The translations under genes were made by a program, and so were the position numbers. Positions 59,115 to 64,000 of a stretch of DNA of 64,000 nt are shown piece after piece. The notes below the pieces were generated by a model. That model saw only the letters and a program-made list of their open reading frames with translations. It did not search any database and was not told the DNA's origin. Each line of letters begins with the position of its first letter. Positions within the stretch are counted from its first letter, which is position 1. This DNA comes from a virus, in IMG/VR virus record IMGVR_UViG_3300047379_000570, positions 1 through 64,000 of that record. One strand, written 5' to 3'.

Positions 59115-59366
59115 ATAAGAAAAAAGCCCGACACAGTTAAGTATCGAGCTTTTTAATAATAAAGTGATAGGTTGGACTTTGAGAATACCAACAACCTCCT
59201 AGTAGCTCTCGCTAAATTCGGAGGAGCCTAGCATCGGATAGTTACTTCCAAAAACATATCTTTGTATCTCTACAATCATATGTTGCCACTACAGCTACTA
59301 GCCAAGTTGTGTCACTACGCAACACCGTTCCTTGCACTATCTAACTTAGACCGTCGCCTAACTTAT
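59115..59366 (-). ncRNA. Candidate structured non-coding RNA (about 250 nt)
   Basis: A gene-free stretch bounded by a sigma70-type promoter and a strong terminator, with no convincing ORF. The RNA has two hairpins with GAGA (GNRA) tetraloops. One (59282-59255) has 5 bp, tandem GA/AG mismatches, then 5 bp (CATAT-GA-TTGTA-GAGA-TACAA-AG-ATATG in parts). The other (59214-59203) is TAGC-GAGA-GCTA, enclosed by CTCCT/AGGAG pairing. AGGTTG/CAACCT pairing lies near the 3' end. Independent promoter, terminator and ordered folds all point to a real RNA gene. The function is unknown. Confidence 0.65.
59121..59154 (-). terminator. Terminator of the candidate ncRNA
   Basis: An 11-bp stem (AAAAAGCTCGA with TCGGGCTTTTT, one G-T pair) and 12-nt loop followed by T-rich sequence. 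It could act in both directions. Confidence 0.9.
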
Positions 59367-59372
59367 GTAACT

Positions 59373-59400
59373 AATATAACATCATTACAAACAATGTCAA
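59373..59400 (-). promoter_or_regulatory. sigma70-type promoter for the candidate ncRNA
   Basis: Minus strand: TTGACA (59400-59395), 16-bp spacer, TATATT (59378-59373), with an A/T tract upstream. It shares the string GATGTTATA around the -10 box with the gp32 promoter, and the same 16-bp spacing. Confidence 0.8.
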
Positions 59401-59425
59401 CCACTTTTTTAAAAAAAAGTCAAAA

Positions 59426-59449
59426 AAATAGGCCCCGTAGGACCTATTT
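59426..59449 (-). terminator. Terminator after gp23, with TACG loop
   Basis: A 10-bp stem (AAATAGGTCC with GGGCCTATTT) and TACG tetraloop on the minus strand, followed by a long T-run, 20 nt after the gp23 stop. It isolates the capsid unit from the ncRNA. Confidence 0.92.
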
Positions 59450-59469
59450 TCTGTTTAGTAAAACTAAAC

Positions 59470-60645
59470 TTAGCTAAAGCTAACTGCTGTGTCAGTAATG
59501 TCTACTTTACCCAAGTAGTCAGCTGCGTTACCAAGCGATGACGCAGTGTTATTCAACTCAACATATCCATAACGTGTCATGAATGATACTGTTGGTTCGA
59601 ATGTACCTGGATCCAATACAACTCCTGAGCTCATTAGCGGGATGTATGGGCAATAGAATGCCGCTGCATCTGATTCGCTTGAACCTTTGTAGCCGATTAG
59701 TACCGCTGAATCATCAGCAGCATAAGTGTTTACATACACTTTCATAGCGTTGTTCAAAGTACCAACCATCTTAGTGTTAGTTGGAGCTTCAAAAGCACCT
59801 TCAGTTGTACGTGCAAACGCTGAAGTTGTAGCAGATTGTAGGATTGTTAACGCGAATGGCGATACAACAGCCCAGTTACCTGCACCTCTACGTGTGCGCT
59901 GTGCAATCAAGTTACTTACGCGGTTGATCTGCACTGCCAATGCGGCATGCTCGTCACCTACGAATGTAGCTGTACCTGAAACACCTGTTTGTACATATGT
60001 TTCAGCAGCAGCACCAGCTAGTGTGTCTAAAGACGCTAGTACTTCTTGATCGATTTCAGCAGTAATCTCTTGTGCTAATGCAGCCATGATTTCTGCTTCA
60101 ACGTCAATACCGTGCATAGACTGTGCGTCTTGTGCAGCTTCAAACGTCCAGCGAGCTGACAACTTACGTGTCTTAGCTTCAACTGTCTGTTTCAAGATTT
60201 GAATTGACATTCTGTTACCGGCTTCACCTTCAAGTGCTGCTGTTGCATCAGCTTTACCTGATGTAGCATTACCTGAATATGCTTCAGCAATTTTGAATGG
60301 GCTTAAAGCTTCTTCGCCTGCTGTTGCACCTGATGCGCCTGTCCCTACTGTGTCTGAATAACGAACACGTAGAGTGTGGATTTGACCCACAGGACCAGTC
60401 ATTGGTTGTACGCCTACTAACTCGTTAGCAATAACGGTTGGCATTACACGTCTGATTACTGGAAGAATCACACGGTTTAGTGTTGCAACGTTGCCCGCGC
60501 TTGTTGCACCAGCTGTAGCACTCTCTGACAAGTACTTGCGGGTATTTTCTAGCGTAGCAGCCATAACAGACTTCTTGTTGCCTTGCAAGCCTTCAAGAAG
60601 AGCAGTTTTGGTGTCTACCCAGCGGCTTTCTAATAGTTCTGACAT
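59470..60645 (-). CDS. gp23: gp23, major capsid protein
   Basis: A 391-residue HK97-fold major capsid protein using the second of two adjacent ATGs (MSELLESRWV), which has AAGGAG at better spacing. Typical phrases are NVATLNRVILPVIRRVMP, ELVGVQPMTGPVGQIHTLRVRY, KTRKLSARWTFEAAQDAQ and NWAVVSPFALTIL. T4 gp23 is 521 residues, so this is a compact form with a short N-terminal arm and probably reduced surface insertion. L-L-E near residue 6 could be a prohead protease site. The gene follows gp22 and gp21 in T4 order. Confidence 0.96.
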   Translation of the reverse strand: MSELLESRWVDTKTALLEGLQGNKKSVMAATLENTRKYLSESATAGATSAGNVATLNRVILPVIRRVMPTVIANELVGVQPMTGPVGQIHTLRVRYSDTVGTGASGATAGEEALSPFKIAEAYSGNATSGKADATAALEGEAGNRMSIQILKQTVEAKTRKLSARWTFEAAQDAQSMHGIDVEAEIMAALAQEITAEIDQEVLASLDTLAGAAAETYVQTGVSGTATFVGDEHAALAVQINRVSNLIAQRTRRGAGNWAVVSPFALTILQSATTSAFARTTEGAFEAPTNTKMVGTLNNAMKVYVNTYAADDSAVLIGYKGSSESDAAAFYCPYIPLMSSGVVLDPGTFEPTVSFMTRYGYVELNNTASSLGNAADYLGKVDITDTAVSFS

Positions 60646-60659
60646 CATTATCTCCTTAA

Positions 60660-61760
60660 TTATAATCCAGCAAGACGTTTAATATCAACCACATTACTTT
60701 GTGTTTCATCGTCTGCTTTAGTTGCTGTCATTGTTTCTTCTCTGTTGCCTGTAACTTCTTTGCCTTCTGTTAATGCTGCCTTACGCTTTGCTGGAGTATT
60801 TCCGTCGATTACCGATGGTAAGTACTTGTCAAACTGCTTTTGCAAACGGTCTGTCTGTACTGATTCCAGTAAGTCTGTCATAATCTCGCGCTGATCATTG
60901 CTCAATGGAGCGATCAGTTCGTTCATAATCTTTTCTCTTTTTGCTGTTTCAACTAAACGCTGTTTTTCAACGTTAACTGATTCAGCTAAAGTTTTTGCCT
61001 TCGATGCAAATGCTTTTGCTTCTGAAAGTTGCTTGTTTTTAATATCAACAACTTTAAGAAGTTTAGACACTTCTGAATTCTCATTCAAGTGGCTAGTTGT
61101 ATATTCGCTTGCAAATGCTTCGAAGATTTTACGACCAAAATCGTTTCTTCGTGCTGTATCAATGTCTTCTTTAAGTGCAGCAATTTCACCTTGCAGTGAT
61201 TTGCCAACCATTTCAGATACTGCTGTAGCACTTCTTTCAATAAAATCAGTCTTAACTTTATTGAAGTGTGTTTTAGCTTCACGTACTAAACGTACTTTTG
61301 TTTCTGCTAAATCTTTCTTGTCTTCATGGAATTCTGAAATTTCATTAGACAGGGCATCTACTACAAACTCTTCTAACTGGCTATAACTTTCAGCCAGTGC
61401 AGCTTTGTCTGCTCGTAGTTCTTTGATTTCTGCTGCTAAATTTTCAGCAACAAAACCTTTTAGAAGATCTGCATTTTCACGCATTGCAACAGCATACTTC
61501 GCTTTTGCTTCTGCTAAACCTTTACGGTCTTCTTGAAATTCTGCAATCTCTTCTGCAAGACGCTCAGAAAGCATTGAGTCGATAGCTTCAACCATAGTTG
61601 ACTTATCGTGCTCATACTTCTGTGCAAATTCTTCACGAAGTTCAGCAGCTACTTGCTGCTTATTTTCAGAAACCTTTGCGTCCCACGCCTCTTCTAACTC
61701 AGCCCTGATTTCCTCTGAAACAACATCATTTTCAAACAGTGTTTTCAGTGCATCAATCAT
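60660..61760 (-). CDS. gp22: gp22, prohead scaffold core protein
   Basis: A 366-residue, highly charged, almost fully helical protein. It has three near-repeats in the middle of the form 'EI.EF.EDKK.LAE.K..' (for example SNEISEFHEDKKDLAETKVRL), then KREKIMNELIAPLSNDQRE and a C-terminal segment (FDKYLPSVIDG, NTPAKRKAALTEG). T4 gp22 is 269 residues. It forms the inner core on which gp23 assembles, and is then cut up by the protease. Its position between gp21 and gp23 is that of T4. GGAGAA precedes the ATG. Confidence 0.9.
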   Translation of the reverse strand: MIDALKTLFENDVVSEEIRAELEEAWDAKVSENKQQVAAELREEFAQKYEHDKSTMVEAIDSMLSERLAEEIAEFQEDRKGLAEAKAKYAVAMRENADLLKGFVAENLAAEIKELRADKAALAESYSQLEEFVVDALSNEISEFHEDKKDLAETKVRLVREAKTHFNKVKTDFIERSATAVSEMVGKSLQGEIAALKEDIDTARRNDFGRKIFEAFASEYTTSHLNENSEVSKLLKVVDIKNKQLSEAKAFASKAKTLAESVNVEKQRLVETAKREKIMNELIAPLSNDQREIMTDLLESVQTDRLQKQFDKYLPSVIDGNTPAKRKAALTEGKEVTGNREETMTATKADDETQSNVVDIKRLAGL

Positions 61761-61775
61761 TGTGTTCTCCTAATT

Positions 61776-62393
61776 TCACTGGAGTTTACTGATTATATTA
61801 ATCAGTGATTCCTTTAGATACTTTTGTGCCTTTGGGTCTTCTTTAGTAGCCTGTGCTAATTCATATGCCTTCATCCCGCCCCTTGAATTCATAAGTTGTT
61901 CATAAATTGGAGTAGGATATGCACCAGGAGCAGATGGCTGAGCAACTACGTCCACGGTAATAATTTCAAAGTCAGCAACGTTACCGCTGCTGTCAACTTC
62001 ACCAGAGCCCCTAGATGAAACACCTAGTTTAACTCCGCTTTCAAGCATTGTTTTAACTAGTTGTCCCATTGGGGTTGGTAAAATTTTCAACTTTCCGTAA
62101 CCGTTGTCACCATCCATCCAACATTCAGTTATCATATGGCTTACACGGTCAATATTAATGTTAAGTCCTTCTGGATGATCAACTTCTCCGAGAGGAGTAT
62201 AGCCACCGCTAATCTGATCATTGAGCGTTTTGACAGCCCTGCCGATTTCATCTACAGGATACACTCGCTGATTAGCATTACGAATACCGCCTTGGATAAT
62301 AATACCTTTTAAATAAAGGTCTTTACCTTCGTTAGCGCCTTCTAATACTACGTTAGCTTGGTCAAATGTCAAATGCTCTCGTAAATCGTTCAT
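61776..62393 (-). CDS. gp21: gp21, prohead core protease
   Basis: A 205-residue serine protease of the T4 prohead type, using the ATG at 62393 (MNDLREH). The catalytic His lies in PLGEVDHPEG (His73) and the Ser in KLGVSSRGSG (126-127). IIQGGIRNANQRVYP and FEIITVDVVAQPSAPGA are also typical. It matures the capsid by cutting at (L/I)-x-E sites in the scaffold, the head protein and packaged proteins. T4 gp21 is 212 residues, so the length matches. It lies between the acidic core protein and gp22. Confidence 0.94.
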   Translation of the reverse strand: MNDLREHLTFDQANVVLEGANEGKDLYLKGIIIQGGIRNANQRVYPVDEIGRAVKTLNDQISGGYTPLGEVDHPEGLNINIDRVSHMITECWMDGDNGYGKLKILPTPMGQLVKTMLESGVKLGVSSRGSGEVDSSGNVADFEIITVDVVAQPSAPGAYPTPIYEQLMNSRGGMKAYELAQATKEDPKAQKYLKESLINIISKLQ

Positions 62394-62414
62394 CAAGATT
62401 TCCTAACTGCTTTT

Positions 62415-63404
62415 TTAGCCGCCAATAGTTGGTTTCTTATTGTCAGCTGTCTCTGGCTTTGACTTCTTTTCAGCGCCGTGACCAGGTTCGGTTTTGCCAG
62501 CTTTTGCTGCCTTACCACCAGGAACATTTACGTTCTTGGTATTCATATCCTTAGCATTCTGATCACTTAGTGCAGAACCTTTAAGGTTACCTTTGTTAGC
62601 TTCTACGCCTGCTTCTGTACCAGCTTGGTTCAAGTTGCTTGCGGTTCCGCCCATATCGTTTTTACCTGCTACTGTTGACTTGGTGTTTGCACCGTTGTCG
62701 CCCATTGTAGCTGATACTTTTTCAACATACTCGCGCATTTGCTCGCCTGCTGTTTGTGGTTCTTTTGATTCGTCAACTTCTTCGTCAGTTGCTTCATCTA
62801 CTTCTTCATCAGTTGCTTCGTCTACTTCTTCGTCTGTAGCTTCTTCAACTTCTTCGTCTGCTGCTTCAAATGCAAATGCTTCTTCTTCTGGCTCTTCTTC
62901 GCCTTCATCGTCGTCGCCTTCGTCATCGCCAGCCATCATTTTTTCAAATTCTGCTTTTAGGTCATCTAGCGCATCTTCTAGGTCTTCTACACGATCTTCA
63001 ACATCGCCTTCTTCACCTTCGTCTTCGTCGCCTTCTTCACCGTCCATGTCCATACCTAAGTCACCGGCTAAGTCACCTGTTTGGTCCATGTTTGCCATTG
63101 GGTCTGCTTCTACTTCAAACTCGTCTAAGTCAAAGCCTTCGTCAACTTCTTCGTCAGTTGCTTCTTCTACTTCTTCATCAGTAGCTTCGTCTAAATCTTC
63201 TTCTGACTCGTCGACTTCTTCGTCAGTTGCTTCATCTACTTCTTCATCAGTAGCTTCTTCAACTTCAGCTTCGTCTTCTAATAAACCTTCGTAGATATCA
63301 CGTGATTTTTCTACTACAATCTCGTGGAATAATTCTTGTGCTGCTTCTTTGTCTTCGTTGACAAGAAGCTCTAGCATTTTTTCAAATTTGTTTTGATCTG
63401 CCAT
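62415..63404 (-). CDS. Acidic prohead core protein (gp67/gp68 position)
   Basis: A 329-residue, extremely acidic protein. Two blocks of tandem repeats of the octapeptide 'ATDEEVDE' (about residues 45-88 and 185-215) flank a helical segment (VEDRVEDLEDALDDLKAEF). The C-terminal third is Gly/Asn/Lys-rich and disordered (NVPGGKAAKAGKTEP). The N-terminal 40 residues are helical (KFEKMLELLVNEDKEAAQEL). In T4, the small core proteins gp67 and gp68 lie just upstream of gp21; this gene occupies that place and has a composition fit for a removable core. Sequence similarity to T4 proteins is not evident. Confidence 0.6.
   Translation of the reverse strand: MADQNKFEKMLELLVNEDKEAAQELFHEIVVEKSRDIYEGLLEDEAEVEEATDEEVDEATDEEVDESEEDLDEATDEEVEEATDEEVDEGFDLDEFEVEADPMANMDQTGDLAGDLGMDMDGEEGDEDEGEEGDVEDRVEDLEDALDDLKAEFEKMMAGDDEGDDDEGEEEPEEEAFAFEAADEEVEEATDEEVDEATDEEVDEATDEEVDESKEPQTAGEQMREYVEKVSATMGDNGANTKSTVAGKNDMGGTASNLNQAGTEAGVEANKGNLKGSALSDQNAKDMNTKNVNVPGGKAAKAGKTEPGHGAEKKSKPETADNKKPTIGG
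62765..63270 (-). repeat. Tandem 24-bp coding repeats (two blocks)
   Basis: Two blocks (about 62765-62860 and 63135-63270) of near-identical 24-bp units encoding ATDEEVDE. Codons vary between units, so the protein repeat seems to be selected rather than simply copied recently. Confidence 0.85.
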
Positions 63405-63476
63405 TTTTAACTCCTATAAATGTTTTGTACACTCAAGAAACATCGAAGATGCCTCCTTTGTGGGGCTGTCAATATA

Positions 63477-63484
63477 TATTTACA
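63477..63484 (-). promoter_or_regulatory. Late promoter variant (TGTAAATA) for the capsid assembly unit
   Basis: TGTAAATA on the minus strand, 72 nt before the ATG at 63404. The leader contains GGAGG, plus a second AGGAG just before the ATG. It is likely the promoter for the core protein, gp21, gp22 and gp23 unit. Confidence 0.45.
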
Positions 63485-63533
63485 TTATTTTTGAAAAAGT
63501 ACGTAGAAATAGGCTCAAAACGAACCAAAAAGT

Positions 63534-63995
63534 TTAATTAACAAATTTTTCTATAAAATCTACAACAGAAATGTGTTTTAGATTGTTTAATTTAGTAAAT
63601 TGTTTAGGAATAAAGTTGTTTTCTCCTAACACTCTTATATATCTCTTGTCAGGGTTGTTAAATATGACACTATAAGTCTGTCTCTCCCAATTACCAGAAT
63701 ATGTTGCAGGAGCATCACTTTTTTTATAATTGTCAGTATCGGCGTATATATTATTAACTGTATTATCTTCGCCTAAGCCTTTATAATCAAAACCTAGAAT
63801 GTATATTTCATTATTATTATGAGTAGAAGCTAAATGAAGGGCAGTAGGTCCACTGCTCCATCCTTTTGTTGGGTTGAAAAAATTAAATCCAGTCATTCGA
63901 TGATACAACTTATTAGGATTTGTCCATACTTCGTTACTATGTTGATAACGTGCATTATTAATTTCTATAATCATTTTAACATCAACTGCAATCAA
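63534..63995 (-). CDS. Conserved hypothetical, possibly partial at the window edge
   Basis: At least 147 residues from the in-frame ATG (MIIEINNARYQ, at about 63974); the reading frame stays open to the window edge, so the true start may lie outside. Visible phrases are WSSGPTALHLASTHNNNEIYILGFDYKG, in two parts around residue 45, and SGNWERQTYSVIFNNPDKRYIRVL. I do not know its function. It lies between the acidic core protein and, by T4-like synteny, the portal gene gp20 beyond the edge. Confidence 0.55.
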   Translation of the reverse strand: MIAVDVKMIIEINNARYQHSNEVWTNPNKLYHRMTGFNFFNPTKGWSSGPTALHLASTHNNNEIYILGFDYKGLGEDNTVNNIYADTDNYKKSDAPATYSGNWERQTYSVIFNNPDKRYIRVLGENNFIPKQFTKLNNLKHISVVDFIEKFVN

Positions 63996-64000
63996 GTAAT

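Noticed and set aside
62765-63270. CRISPR-like direct repeats
   Set aside because: The repeats are in-frame, without unique spacers, and encode an acidic octapeptide in a prohead core protein.
62593-63294. 233-residue Ser-rich reading frame on the plus strand
   Set aside because: It is the antisense image of the acidic repeat protein and has no start signals or family features.
63450-63476. sigma70 promoter using TTGACA near 63470
   Set aside because: There is no acceptable -10 box at 16-18 bp spacing; the GGAGG region lies there instead.
1-64000. Cyanophage photosynthesis genes (psbA, hli and similar)
   Set aside because: None is found in any frame, so a cyanobacterial host is not supported by this window.

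Overview
This window is part of the genome of a T4-like contractile-tailed phage (myovirus) of the marine cyanophage/pelagiphage type. The T4 core set is recognisable: UvsY-like, UvsX, gp32, both terminase subunits (gp16, gp17), gp4, tail tube gp19, tail sheath gp18, a gp1-like dNMP kinase, neck and tail-completion proteins gp13, gp14 and gp15, and the head genes gp21, gp22 and gp23. The DNA is AT-rich. There are no photosynthesis genes here, and the ADP-heptose (LPS inner-core sugar) genes point to a Gram-negative host. The exact host cannot be read from the window.

Layout. 1-2.9 kb: recombination and ssDNA-binding genes (minus strand). 3-16.1 kb: probable head-internal proteins, packaging genes, tail tube and sheath (minus), plus a free-standing HNH gene on the plus strand. 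16.2-19.6 kb: neck genes either side of a divergent pair of late promoters. 19.6-23 kb: plus-strand sugar cassette (Nudix, HldE, HldD, cupin, GmhB-like) behind a consensus sigma70 promoter. 23-31.6 kb: a 2435-residue fibre protein and two small structural genes (minus). 31.7-34.3 kb: plus-strand accessory cassette with two paralogous unknowns and two 2OG-Fe(II) oxygenases. 34.3-37.1 kb: NodU-type carbamoyltransferase and GT9 (heptosyltransferase-like) glycosyltransferase, translationally coupled (minus). 37.1-59.0 kb: a very large fibre/adhesin region with paralogous multi-domain proteins. 59.0-59.5 kb: a gene-free segment with a probable independent ncRNA. 59.5-64 kb: capsid assembly genes, with the portal gene gp20 expected just beyond the right edge.

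Regulation can be read directly. Late promoters of the form NATAAATA precede many structural genes. Four host-type promoters (TTGACA, 16-17 bp, TATAAT-like) precede gp32, the dNMP kinase, hldE and the ncRNA. At several genes the promoter lies so close to the ATG that the predicted transcript begins at or within the start codon, which predicts leaderless mRNAs.

The most interesting candidates are: (1) a phage-encoded heptose synthesis, transfer and carbamoylation set split over two loci; (2) a promoter-ncRNA-terminator unit with two GAGA-tetraloop hairpins next to the major capsid gene; (3) a fibre family diversified by whole-domain insertion (cupredoxin-like, beta-propeller-like, LamG-like) into otherwise collinear paralogues; and (4) predicted leaderless late transcription.
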